49,225 bases of DNA from a virus: positions 1 to 49,225 of the IMG/VR virus record IMGVR_UViG_3300042465_004642; one strand, 5' to 3'. Below, piece after piece: positions 5,594 through 12,329 of this stretch. The number at the start of each line of letters is the position of its first letter. Position 1 is the stretch's first letter. Under the pieces are notes generated by a model. The model had not been told where the DNA came from. It saw only the letters and a list, made by a program, of their open reading frames with translations, and did no database searches. The position numbers were made by a program, and so were the translations under genes.

Positions 5594-5608
5594 AGGGTAT
5601 AACCCTTA
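5584..5608 (-). terminator. Intrinsic terminator after 5606-5803
   Basis: A 7-bp perfect hairpin (TAAGGGT at 5592-5598 with ACCCTTA at 5602-5608, loop ATA) runs into a T7 tract on the minus strand. It overlaps the stop codon region of the upstream gene and the start of leader element copy 2. Confidence 0.8.
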
Positions 5609-5803
5609 CTTAGTTCTTATAATCTCAAATAATAAGTGGTCATTACAAGGGCCAACTTTATATTTAACAAGAACACCTTGTGTTATCCAGGTGTTGATCA
5701 TTGCTTGAGCTTGGCTCATAGCAATAACTCTAGCACCTTCAGGTGCAGCAGTAGCAAGTGTTGGATCCACCAACACAAGTACAATTCTAATATCTGTTCT
5801 CAT
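5606..5803 (-). CDS. Small hypothetical protein
   Basis: A 65-residue protein. An N-terminal beta-strand (MRTDIRIVLVLVDPTLA) is followed by a helix (VIAMSQAQAMINTWITQ) and two strands (VLVKYKVGP, LLFEIIRTK), a small mixed alpha/beta fold. No family is recognised. It is a single-gene unit with the third leader-element copy upstream (5832-5884) and a terminator directly after it. Its base composition is slightly less AT-rich than its neighbours. Confidence 0.6.
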   Translation of the reverse strand: MRTDIRIVLVLVDPTLATAAPEGARVIAMSQAQAMINTWITQGVLVKYKVGPCNDHLLFEIIRTK

Positions 5804-5831
5804 AATTTTTAGTATTTTTCATAATGGTTGT

Positions 5832-5884
5832 GAGCTGAATTCCTTTAAACAATGGGGGGTACCAGCTAGGCCTGAAGGGCCGGG
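5832..5884 (-). promoter_or_regulatory. Divergent leader element copy 3, upstream of 5606-5803
   Basis: It shares the AGCTGAA box, then (after a longer G-rich spacer) AGCT followed by a GGCC-TGAAG-GGCC hairpin. The order box, AGCT, hairpin is the same as in copies 1 and 2, but the sequence is more diverged and flanked by two G6 runs. It ends about 30 bases before the start codon at 5803. Confidence 0.35.
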
Positions 5885-5949
5885 GGGTTTGCTATGGAGG
5901 GTCCACTACATCTTACTGCATATACTAAATCTACCTCCGTATTTATTTA

Positions 5950-6141
5950 TTATAGGTAAGGTGTATTCCCGGGGAATTGTTTTATATTTGTATTAGGTGC
6001 CAGACACGCTTCCCGTAAGATCAGCGTCCCAGGTTTGGACTTCTTAGTAAGGGAAAGGACAATGTCTATAACTTTACTACCCCCAGGAAAGTTTCTCTGA
6101 TCAAGAATTACTACCTGGGTTTTTTTATTGTATATTTGCAT
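5950..6141 (-). CDS. Doubtful small open frame in the divergent control region
   Basis: A 63-residue frame (MQIYNKKTQVVILDQRNF at the N-terminus). The peptide is not implausible, but it uses codons rare elsewhere in the window (GGG, CGG, ACG, CCC, CTG). It is crossed by plus-strand promoter-like sites at 5983 and 6131 and a plus-strand T7 terminator. I think a plus-strand RNA is at least as likely as this gene. Confidence 0.25.
   Translation of the reverse strand: MQIYNKKTQVVILDQRNFPGGSKVIDIVLSLTKKSKPGTLILREACLAPNTNIKQFPGNTPYL
5983..5990 (+). promoter_or_regulatory. Promoter-like -7 box TATATTTG
   Basis: It matches the Bacteroidota TAnnTTTG -7 element in the divergent region, 31 bases after a TAGGTAAGG motif that recurs before other promoters here. 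Confidence 0.35.
5995..6126 (+). ncRNA. Candidate small plus-strand RNA in the divergent region
   Basis: A promoter-like TATATTTG (5983-5990) lies upstream. A long-range helix (cccaggt near 6028-6034 with acctggg near 6112-6118) is followed by T7 at the 3' end, giving a transcript of roughly 130 nt. GC content is higher than around it. It overlaps the doubtful minus-strand frame at 5950-6141; one of the two is probably wrong. Confidence 0.25.
6131..6138 (+). promoter_or_regulatory. Promoter-like -7 box TATATTTG
   Basis: TATATTTGC follows directly after the T7 tract at 6119-6125. It is oriented towards the plus-strand gene block, with a terminator-like hairpin 40 bases downstream. Confidence 0.4.
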
Positions 6142-6180
6142 GTATCATAAATTTTTTTAAATTTATTTAGTTAGGTAAGG

Positions 6181-6214
6181 AAATCCCTGGGCACATGTCT
6201 GGGGATTTTGTTTT
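6181..6214 (+). terminator. Terminator hairpin in a terminator-promoter cassette
   Basis: AAATCCC (6181-6187) pairs with GGGATTT (6202-6208), followed by TGTTTTT. The preceding TAGGTAAGG and the stem are repeated almost exactly at 7565-7608. Confidence 0.6.
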
Positions 6215-6220
6215 TATTAT

Positions 6221-6228
6221 TATCTTTG
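6221..6228 (+). promoter_or_regulatory. Promoter-like -7 box TATCTTTG before the first plus-strand gene
   Basis: It fits TAnnTTTG and lies 20 bases before the ATG at 6248, directly after the terminator at 6181-6214. It is probably the main start of the plus-strand block, giving a short leader. Confidence 0.5.
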
Positions 6229-6247
6229 TATCTTAAAATTATTTATT

Positions 6248-6511
6248 ATGCAGTTATATAGAGAAAGGCCTAAGAGTATTGAGGCTATACAGTATGATGG
6301 TACAGAAGAATGTGCTATTAAGATTTCCGGATATGAGAATTTTGAGGGACATATTAATTATATCAATCATAAATTTGATAGCTTTTTTCTCACTACTGAT
6401 AATGGTGAAATTAGATTAGTACCGGGGGACTATGTGATACAGGATTGGGCCGGTACATTTTCACTCATGCCAGAAAAAAAATTTAATAGGATGTATAAGG
6501 TATTTGAATAA
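6248..6511 (+). CDS. Small phage protein of the PGDYVI/GDWII type
   Basis: An 87-residue protein. The N-terminus (MQLYRERPKSIEAIQYDG) and C-terminus (RLVPGDYVIQDWAGTF, then FNRMYKVFE) match a widespread family of small phage proteins: start with YRKKPVVIEA, later 'GD-W/Y-V-I', end 'F-x-x-x-Y'. No function is established for that family that I know of. It is the first gene of the plus-strand block, with a promoter 20 bases upstream and another promoter-like site just after its stop. Confidence 0.75.
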   Translation: MQLYRERPKSIEAIQYDGTEECAIKISGYENFEGHINYINHKFDSFFLTTDNGEIRLVPGDYVIQDWAGTFSLMPEKKFNRMYKVFE

Positions 6512-6515
6512 TACT

Positions 6516-6523
6516 TATATTTG
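6516..6523 (+). promoter_or_regulatory. Promoter-like -7 box TATATTTG
   Basis: It follows the stop codon at 6511 by 4 bases and precedes a strong terminator (6581-6616), so it could drive a very short transcript of about 80 nt. It is followed by two copies of TTATTGTTTTG. Confidence 0.4.
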
Positions 6524-6580
6524 TGATATCATTATTGTTTTGCGATTTATAATGGTTATTGTTTTGATTGGTTATCAGGG

Positions 6581-6616
6581 TAAGTCTAGATGTAAAATTC
6601 TAGACTTATTTTTTTG
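6581..6616 (+). terminator. Strong intrinsic terminator
   Basis: TAAGTCTAGA (6581-6590) pairs perfectly with TCTAGACTTA (6599-6608), 8-nt loop, followed by a T-rich tract. It separates the gene at 6248-6511 from the GroES-like gene. Confidence 0.85.
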
Positions 6617-6676
6617 TTTAAACTTTAATTGTTTAATAAATTTATTATCTTTACTGGATAATTAAAACATAGTATT

Positions 6677-6967
6677 ATGAGTAAAGCAATTAAAAGTCTT
6701 AAAGGACGTAGAGTATTAATCAGTCAGCCAGAAAGAAAAGAATCTGTGATTGAATTAAGTGAAGCTGACAAAGCACACATGGATGCTGAGGACATGAAGA
6801 AGTGGACCAAGTTAACAGTGTATGCAGTTGGTGAAGAAGTTAAAACTTTAGAGGCAGGTGATGTAGTTTACATTGGTGTTAATGCTATCAAGAATGCAGA
6901 AGCTATTGAAGTTGACGGAGGTATTAAGTTGATGGTAAGTGAATATGACATTGCAATAGTATGGTAG
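6677..6967 (+). CDS. GroES-like co-chaperonin candidate
   Basis: A 96-residue protein whose length and beta-pattern fit GroES. It opens with LKGRRVLISQPERKES (GroES: 'PLGDRVLVKP...E..S'), then a helical or mobile-loop-like insert (ELSEADKAHMDAEDMKKW). A KLTVYAVGEEVKTLEAGD core follows ('V.AVG......G....VKVGD.V'), and it ends MVSEYDIAIVW (GroES: '...E.DILAIV'). Phage GroES analogues such as T4 gp31 adapt host GroEL to fold capsid proteins. The match is by pattern; an unrelated beta-barrel cannot be excluded. It overlaps the next gene by 7 bases. Confidence 0.6.
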   Translation: MSKAIKSLKGRRVLISQPERKESVIELSEADKAHMDAEDMKKWTKLTVYAVGEEVKTLEAGDVVYIGVNAIKNAEAIEVDGGIKLMVSEYDIAIVW

Positions 6968-7275
6968 ATATGAATAAACTTTGTGATCTCTATAATGAGA
7001 AATCTAAGAATAGATATTATGATAATGCATTACCAAACTCTTTTAAGTACACAACTCCTAAGCCTGTACTAAGACCAGAACACTATGGTGGTGATGGAAA
7101 TGTATATGAAGTATTCAACGTACTAGAAGCATGGGGACTTGATAAAGATTTTTACTTAGGTAATGTAATTAAATATCTGGCACGTGCTGGAAAAAAAGAT
7201 GCTACTAAAGAGTTAGAGGATCTGGAAAAAGCTGAAGTATATTTAAAAAGAAGAATAGCTGAGTTAAAGAAATGA
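6961..7275 (+). CDS. DUF3310 family protein (SaV-like)
   Basis: A 104-residue protein. Residues 40-104 carry the DUF3310 signature: RPEHYGGDGNVYEVFNVLEA, WGLDKDFYLGNVIKYLARAG, KKDATKELEDLEKAEVYLKR. The family is common in phages and sometimes annotated as a nucleotide-kinase-associated domain; its biochemical role is not settled. The start may be 6961 or the ATG at 6970. It overlaps both neighbours, so it is part of a compact operon. Confidence 0.9.
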   Translation: MVDMNKLCDLYNEKSKNRYYDNALPNSFKYTTPKPVLRPEHYGGDGNVYEVFNVLEAWGLDKDFYLGNVIKYLARAGKKDATKELEDLEKAEVYLKRRIAELKK

Positions 7276-7493
7276 AATGGTTCTTGATATTATTATTGTA
7301 TTCATGTGCATCAGTTGGTCCTAACTATAATCAAGGAGGGAGTCACAATGATGATATGGCAATGCGTAATAAGATTGTATTCAAGGAAGACCTAAGAGTT
7401 AAAAACAAAATGGTTAATGCTAGAACCTCTGCTAGAAAAAGTATACATAAGACAAAAAAAATTAGAAATAAAAAATTAAAAAAGTATATCTAA
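7272..7493 (+). CDS. Small lipoprotein with a basic tail
   Basis: A 73-residue protein starting MKWFLILLLYSCASVGPNYN: a short signal peptide with lipobox LYSC, so Cys12 would be lipidated. The mature part is highly basic (KSIHKTKKIRNKKLKKYI at the end). It overlaps the DUF3310 gene by 4 bases (ATGA). Possible roles include an outer-membrane lysis partner (Rz1-like) or a surface-exclusion lipoprotein. Rz1 proteins are usually Pro-rich and sit in the lysis cassette, so I favour neither. Confidence 0.7.
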   Translation: MKWFLILLLYSCASVGPNYNQGGSHNDDMAMRNKIVFKEDLRVKNKMVNARTSARKSIHKTKKIRNKKLKKYI

Positions 7494-7572
7494 TTAAAAT
7501 ATTATTTATATATTGCAACAGCTAAACTATTATTCTCAGTATTAGACTATTTATTCGACTAGCTAGGTAAGG

Positions 7573-7608
7573 AAATCCCAGAAAATTAATCTGGGATTTT
7601 GTTTTTTA
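7573..7608 (+). terminator. Intrinsic terminator, second copy of the cassette
   Basis: AAATCCCAGA (7573-7582) pairs perfectly with TCTGGGATTT (7590-7599), followed by TGTTTTTT. It is preceded by CTAGGTAAGG, as at 6172-6180. The 48 A/T-rich bases before the ATG at 7656 (TTTTGTATATTATAG at 7617-7631) probably hold the fibre-locus promoter. Confidence 0.85.
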
Positions 7609-7655
7609 TATAATTATTTTGTATATTATAGTATATATATATAAAAAAAATAATC

Positions 7656-8327
7656 ATGGACATTTTAAATTTTATTTCCTGGATCAAAGCAAAGCGTGTA
7701 ACTACTACACCTCCAGATGGATCTTTAGTTGCTGTAGGTGCGCCCTCAAGAAAAAGAGATGACAAATATCTTACAGTAGCAATGACATTAAATGATGCAG
7801 TTGCTGCAGGTTGTCAAGCTAATAGTACTTATAAAACAGGTATCTTAGATGATTATCCTTGGATCATTACACCATCAATGATTAAAACTTGTACAAGAAT
7901 TGAAGATACTCCTGCTTTTCCTACAGCATTTGCAGCAAATCTAGTTGGTCAAAAAATAGGTGGATCATATGATCTTATTGCAGATAATAGTATTGTAGAA
8001 TACATTGGTACAATACAATGTCTTAATGGTCTTAATTTTAATTTGCCATGGAAAACATCTGGGTCAGTAACTTCTAATGGATTAACACCATCATCACTTG
8101 CATCTGCTTTTGCAAATGGTGCATTTGTAACAGATGATAATAGTGGTGCTAGAATTCCTGCAGAATATATGACTATTGCATTAGATAATTATTCTCCAAC
8201 TGAAGTAGATTTGTATTTAGTAATAGATGCGGCTACTGCTGGTATTGATGGTATTGATGCTAAAGTTTCATTTGAATATGAGTTCTTAACTATTGAAGGT
8301 GAAGAAATAAATTTTATTATATACTAA
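7656..8327 (+). CDS. Virion-associated protein, paralogue of 8532-9161
   Basis: A 223-residue protein. The N-terminal 40 residues (MDILNFISWIKAKRVTTTPP, then RKRDDKYLTVAMTL) match those of the gene at 8532. This N-terminus is a recognisable crAss-like phage module, probably the part that anchors the protein on the particle. The rest is Ala/Thr/Ser-rich and beta-type, ending FEYEFLTIEGEEINFIIY. A structural or host-binding role is inferred from family resemblance and position at the head of the fibre locus. Confidence 0.7.
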   Translation: MDILNFISWIKAKRVTTTPPDGSLVAVGAPSRKRDDKYLTVAMTLNDAVAAGCQANSTYKTGILDDYPWIITPSMIKTCTRIEDTPAFPTAFAANLVGQKIGGSYDLIADNSIVEYIGTIQCLNGLNFNLPWKTSGSVTSNGLTPSSLASAFANGAFVTDDNSGARIPAEYMTIALDNYSPTEVDLYLVIDAATAGIDGIDAKVSFEYEFLTIEGEEINFIIY

Positions 8328-8344
8328 TTTAAAAAATATTAATC

Positions 8345-8515
8345 ATGGGATTATTTAATAAACTAGCAGGATGGAGTAAACCAGTTGCTGTAAAACTTAC
8401 TAAAGCTCAAGCAGCTAAAGCAGCTAAAGAAGAAGTAAAAGGAGACAAAAAACGTCAAGCAGAAATTAGAAAAAAAGCTAATGAAATAAAAGCAAATTTA
8501 TTTACTAGAGCATAA
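8345..8515 (+). CDS. Small Lys/Ala-rich helical protein
   Basis: A 56-residue protein (MGLFNKLAGWSKPVAVKLTK at the N-terminus, then an Ala/Lys-rich helix and LFTRA at the end). It lies between the two paralogous virion genes with 17-base and 16-base gaps. It resembles small basic proteins that co-occur with fibre genes; its function is unknown. Confidence 0.6.
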   Translation: MGLFNKLAGWSKPVAVKLTKAQAAKAAKEEVKGDKKRQAEIRKKANEIKANLFTRA

Positions 8516-8531
8516 ACATAAAATAAATAAC

Positions 8532-9161
8532 ATGGATATATTAAATTTTATAAGTTGGATTAAAGGTAAGAGAATAGTAACAACAGTAGACCCTGCTAAA
8601 ACAGTAATACCATTAGGTCTTAAAGATGGACGTAGAGATGATGACTACTTAGCTGGTACTATTTCAGTTGCTGACTTTGCTGCTGTAGTTTCAGATCCTT
8701 CAGTAACCTTTGTACAAGGTTCAATTGAACCAACAGTTCAAGCTACTATGACTGCAATAGGTGGTACAATAACTAAGAAAAATGGTACTGTACTTAAAAG
8801 ATATAGAATACAAGGTATTGCTGATCTTACAGGTTCAAGTTCATATGCTCTGCTTATTGGAGTTGTTTCAGGTTCTAATACTTCATTTAGAGTAAGAGAA
8901 GATACAGTAATCTTAGCAGAAAATACTAATATATATGACACTGTTGCTTCTGCAATGAACTTTAATGTTTTAGTAGCTAATAATGCAGGTAATTTAATTT
9001 CAACAACAAATGCTCTTATAGCAGATGATAATACAATTAGTACTATACAAGATCATTGGTATACTTTAGTAATGGCAGCAGCTACTCCATTTAAAGCTCA
9101 AGTAAATATTGATTTTACAATAGCAATACCTGAAGATGAAACAGTAGAATTTATTAATTAA
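8532..9161 (+). CDS. Virion-associated protein, paralogue of 7656-8327
   Basis: A 209-residue protein starting MDILNFISWIKGKRIVTTVD, with RRDDDYLAGTISVADFAAV following. The shared N-terminus with 7656-8327 and the diverging beta-rich C-terminus point to duplication followed by change of the distal domain, as in receptor-binding or decoration proteins. The C-terminal half (SYALLIGVVSGSNTSFRVRE, FKAQVNIDFTIAIPEDE) looks like a jelly-roll or similar beta domain. No enzyme motif is seen. Confidence 0.7.
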   Translation: MDILNFISWIKGKRIVTTVDPAKTVIPLGLKDGRRDDDYLAGTISVADFAAVVSDPSVTFVQGSIEPTVQATMTAIGGTITKKNGTVLKRYRIQGIADLTGSSSYALLIGVVSGSNTSFRVREDTVILAENTNIYDTVASAMNFNVLVANNAGNLISTTNALIADDNTISTIQDHWYTLVMAAATPFKAQVNIDFTIAIPEDETVEFIN

Positions 9162-9176
9162 TAAAACTTAAAAATT

Positions 9177-9299
9177 ATGGAAAAAGAAAATAGAGTAACC
9201 GCTTTTTTATTAAAAAAGTATGGAGCAGATGTGACAAAAAAAGCTATGGAAGTTTTTAAACAAAAACAAAGTGAATATATTAAAAAAGATAAAGTATAA
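9177..9299 (+). CDS. 40-residue basic microprotein
   Basis: The protein (MEKENRVTAFLLKKYGADVT at the N-terminus, then KKAMEVFKQKQSEYIKKDKV) is a Lys-rich helix pair. It fits neatly between the genes at 8532-9161 and 9331-9567 with 15- and 31-base gaps and an A-rich leader. Function unknown. Confidence 0.5.
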   Translation: MEKENRVTAFLLKKYGADVTKKAMEVFKQKQSEYIKKDKV

Positions 9300-9330
9300 A
9301 TAAATTAATTAACTATAAAAAATAAATAAA

Positions 9331-9567
9331 ATGGCAGCACCAATAGCATTAAAAGAAGCAGATATTAAAGTATACGCATCAGTATTGATGAATAACTCAG
9401 TATCATTAGATGAAAAAGCAGTAGCATTAACTGCAATATATGATTTTTTTGTTAATTCATATAATAATACTGACGTATACAATGAATTTGGATTAGGAGT
9501 ATATTTCCGTGATAGTATATCAGGTGATATTTTAACTACAAAAGTACCTGCACCAATAGTACCGTAA
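9331..9567 (+). CDS. Small hypothetical protein of the fibre locus
   Basis: A 78-residue protein (MAAPIALKEADIKVYASVLM at the N-terminus). The first 50 residues are helical (SLDEKAVALTAIYDFFVNSY), followed by a short beta segment ending TTKVPAPIVP. The opposite-strand frame covering the same bases is a shadow with low-complexity composition. A terminator follows at 9591-9628, closing the first small unit of the fibre locus. Confidence 0.65.
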   Translation: MAAPIALKEADIKVYASVLMNNSVSLDEKAVALTAIYDFFVNSYNNTDVYNEFGLGVYFRDSISGDILTTKVPAPIVP

Positions 9568-9590
9568 TTAAAAAAAAAATAAAAAAATAT

Positions 9591-9628
9591 AAATACCACA
9601 GATATAATATGTTTGTGGTATTTTTACA
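9591..9628 (+). terminator. Intrinsic terminator inside the fibre locus
   Basis: AAATACCACA (9591-9600) pairs perfectly with TGTGGTATTT (9614-9623), followed by TTACATT. It separates the small genes from the large fibre gene starting at 9649. Confidence 0.75.
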
Positions 9629-9648
9629 TTAAACTAAAAATAAATATC

Positions 9649-11298
9649 ATGTTAAATAATTTAACTAATTTTTCTCCACTGATTAAAGCAGGGAAAATAA
9701 AAACACTTTTAGAAGCAAGTGATTTATTTACCATTGGTGTTAGAAATCCAAACTTTGGTGGACACTATGAGCCAGCATTAATTACTACAACTAATTTAGC
9801 TAATAGTATTGCTCCTTTATTACCATTCCCTTTTACTTTAACTACAACAGGTACATCAGGAGTATCAACATTAATTGGTACAGTATTAAACATTCCTAAT
9901 TATACTAGTACTGGTGTTGCTTCAGTTACTGGATTAGATACAGATAACACAGATCCTTTAAACCCAATAGTTAATATTGCAGTTGATGGAGTTACAGTTA
10001 CAGGAGATGGAACTTCTGGAAATCCTTTAGTTTCAGTTAGTGCAGTTCTTCATACTCATTATGCTTTTGTAGATTTAGTACATGGTGATGATTCAACTGC
10101 TGTTTTAGGAAATGAAGGTAAACCTTTCTTCAATATTCTTGAAGCTCAATTAGCATTAATTGCATTTGGAGTATCTGAAACCTCCCCAGGTTGTATATAC
10201 TTAAGAAGTGGTGAATATGGAGTAGCTGTAACTTTAAGAACTAATATAATTACTTATTGTGAACCAGGAGTAATATTCACATCAGGTGGTTTTTTTGATG
10301 AGATTACTACTGTTAAAGCAATAGTGTTAGGATATGGACAATTTATTCAAAATGCTACACTTTACACTGGTCTTTACGCTACAGATGTTTATATTGAAGC
10401 TCATTCATTAATTAAAACTGCAGGATATGGTAATAGGGGTATTAGTGTTATACCAAGTAATGGATGGTCTACAGTTACTGTTGTACTAGATAAATGTATA
10501 TTTGGTACTACAGCTTATGATATTACAACTAGAGGTCTTACAAATTTTAATTTTACATGTAAAACACAAGTTGAATTTACTTATGCAATTATTGCTGTTG
10601 TTGCAAATGGAGCTCAACCATCAATTGGTAAAATTGTTATGACTGCGCCATCATGGTTATTTAAAACTGCAGGTGCTTCATATCCTAAATATGCTTTTAG
10701 AATACAAGGTTCTGCTTTAGGATTTGAATGTATAGTTAATGGGGATGTACTTTTTGAAGCAGGAAATAATACAGCTTTGCTTAGTTATATTTTATTAGGT
10801 TATGATGATACACTTACATTTAATGGTAATATAAATCTAGGAGGTGGTAATGGTGGTACTGCACTTAATAGTAGTAGTACAAAAATTATATTTAATAGTC
10901 CTACATTTAAAGGAACTACTACTCTTATGAGTGCTGTTCAATCTTTACAAATATTATTTAATAAATGTAGAATCATTAAACAATTAGGTACTGTAACAGC
11001 AGCTTTTCAAGTTGGAAATTCAGCAAAATTAAACATGATTGGATGTCAATTTTTACAAGAAGATGTTGCTGCTATTGATATGATAAATGTTAGTGCAACA
11101 GCAACTGAAGTAAATTTATTAAGAACAGATTGTGTTTTAACAGGATTAGGTGGATTTTTAATTAACTCTAATGCTTTTACTCCTTCATTAGGAATAAAAA
11201 ATAGTATTTCAAATGTTGCGGTTTCAAATGTAGTTCTATATAAATATGCAACAAATAATTTAGAAATAGAACCATTATTAACATTACCAAATTTTTAA
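9649..11298 (+). CDS. Large fibre or tailspike protein, probable beta-helix
   Basis: I chose the ATG at 9649 (MLNNLTNFSPLIKAGK, 549 residues); the frame opens at 9613 but that part overlaps the terminator. Residues about 90-140 carry a module (SVTGLDTDNTDPLNPIVNI) also found in the protein at 43557-44906. From about residue 150 there are irregular short strands with N/G turns (GCIYLRSGEYGVAV, AKLNMIGCQFLQEDV), typical of a right-handed beta-helix as in phage tailspikes. 'AFVDLVHGDDSTAVLGNEGK' resembles the entry into such a helix. It likely binds or cleaves host surface polysaccharide. A small partner gene follows 3 bases later. Confidence 0.65.
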   Translation: MLNNLTNFSPLIKAGKIKTLLEASDLFTIGVRNPNFGGHYEPALITTTNLANSIAPLLPFPFTLTTTGTSGVSTLIGTVLNIPNYTSTGVASVTGLDTDNTDPLNPIVNIAVDGVTVTGDGTSGNPLVSVSAVLHTHYAFVDLVHGDDSTAVLGNEGKPFFNILEAQLALIAFGVSETSPGCIYLRSGEYGVAVTLRTNIITYCEPGVIFTSGGFFDEITTVKAIVLGYGQFIQNATLYTGLYATDVYIEAHSLIKTAGYGNRGISVIPSNGWSTVTVVLDKCIFGTTAYDITTRGLTNFNFTCKTQVEFTYAIIAVVANGAQPSIGKIVMTAPSWLFKTAGASYPKYAFRIQGSALGFECIVNGDVLFEAGNNTALLSYILLGYDDTLTFNGNINLGGGNGGTALNSSSTKIIFNSPTFKGTTTLMSAVQSLQILFNKCRIIKQLGTVTAAFQVGNSAKLNMIGCQFLQEDVAAIDMINVSATATEVNLLRTDCVLTGLGGFLINSNAFTPSLGIKNSISNVAVSNVVLYKYATNNLEIEPLLTLPNF

Positions 11299-11301
11299 AC
11301 C

Positions 11302-11619
11302 ATGGATATTAAAATAACAAATAATGTTTCTACACAAATTGAGGAAACAATTGTAGTTGACTTAGGTGCTCAAGAAGTAGTAATAAAACCATCTTTAGAA
11401 AATAAAACAGATGCAAAAGCATTAACTGATTTTATTGCTTACTTTAGTACTAATTTTTTTACTGTAATTTTAGATGCTCCATACTGGGCATTTATAGATT
11501 TAATTAGTTCAATTGATTCAGTTGAAAATACAATACCAATTGAAATTAATTTTAATGATCTTCCAACTAAGATTAAAAAAGTAATTTTAGAAGTTAATAC
11601 ACACAGCTTTGCTGAATAA
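11302..11619 (+). CDS. Small acidic partner of the preceding fibre gene
   Basis: A 105-residue acidic protein (MDIKITNNVSTQIEETIVVD at the N-terminus) with a beta N-terminus and helical C-terminus. It starts 3 bases after the fibre gene and is followed by a terminator. Small genes in this position recur after the other large fibre genes of this locus, so a chaperone or accessory-subunit role is plausible. Sequence similarity between these partners is not obvious. Confidence 0.65.
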   Translation: MDIKITNNVSTQIEETIVVDLGAQEVVIKPSLENKTDAKALTDFIAYFSTNFFTVILDAPYWAFIDLISSIDSVENTIPIEINFNDLPTKIKKVILEVNTHSFAE

Positions 11620-11631
11620 AAATTAAAAAGT

Positions 11632-11661
11632 AAGAGTCACAGTAATGTGGCTTTTCTTTTT
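11632..11661 (+). terminator. Intrinsic terminator
   Basis: 11632-11640 pairs with 11647-11655 (9 bp including two G-U pairs, loop agtaat), followed by CTTTTTT. It ends the 9649-11619 unit. Confidence 0.7.
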
Positions 11662-11669
11662 TATATTTG
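11662..11669 (+). promoter_or_regulatory. Promoter-like -7 box TATATTTG
   Basis: It follows directly on the terminator T-tract and lies 50 bases before the ATG at 11719, the same terminator-then-promoter order as at 6181-6228, 21448-21518 and 44948-45010. Confidence 0.5.
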
Positions 11670-11718
11670 TATATCTAGAATCTTTTGCGTATATTATTAT
11701 ATATAAAATCAAATTATT

Positions 11719-12324
11719 ATGTCTGTAGGAAATTTAAAAACATATGGTGGCAAAGGTACCAATATGCCATGGCAATTAAAAATGTTATATGGTCAAGAGT
11801 GTACCTGTGACAATTTAGTTGATATTAATAATAATACTGTTAATGTTGACTCATTACTTAACCAAATATTAACTGCAATTCAAGCAGGAACTGAATATGA
11901 AGCAGCCTTAGTTATTGATGCTAATGATGTTACTTGGTTAGAGATAAGAATTTATAATGCAGGTACGGGAACATTTGATCCACCAGTTTATTATTTAGCA
12001 GGAACAAATACTCCAGGTACACCAGTTGCACCAATTACTTATATCAATCCTAATACTTACTTAGCTCAAATAGTAAATAATACATCAGCTGTTAGTAGAA
12101 CTCCAGTTTACTTTAGAACAACTACATCAGGTACAATAGCTGCAGTAACATATAGCTTTTCTATAGCAAATGTAGGAACAGGTAATGGAACTTTCTTAGG
12201 TGATACAATTAAACCAGGTGAATCAGTAAATTTTGGAGCTGATGGTATTAATAATTCTTATGCTGCTTCTACATTTACATATGATGGAACTGGTACTGAA
12301 TTACTTATTACTTATAATTCATAA
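11719..12324 (+). CDS. Structural or fibre-associated protein
   Basis: A 201-residue protein. The N-terminus (MSVGNLKTYGGKGTNMPWQL, then KMLYGQECTCDN) is a conserved-looking capping segment I associate with Bacteroidota phage virion proteins. The C-terminal 130 residues form a beta-rich domain (SRTPVYFRTTTSGTIAAVTY, TIKPGESVNFGADGINNSY) like an Ig-like or jelly-roll fold. It is the first gene of the unit driven from 11662. No catalytic residues are recognised. Confidence 0.65.
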   Translation: MSVGNLKTYGGKGTNMPWQLKMLYGQECTCDNLVDINNNTVNVDSLLNQILTAIQAGTEYEAALVIDANDVTWLEIRIYNAGTGTFDPPVYYLAGTNTPGTPVAPITYINPNTYLAQIVNNTSAVSRTPVYFRTTTSGTIAAVTYSFSIANVGTGNGTFLGDTIKPGESVNFGADGINNSYAASTFTYDGTGTELLITYNS

Positions 12325-12329
12325 TACAT

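Noticed and set aside
9309-9599. Minus-strand frame over the gene at 9331-9567
   Set aside because: It runs against the direction of the whole block and starts within the terminator and poly-A stretch; the plus-strand gene has the usual A-rich leader.
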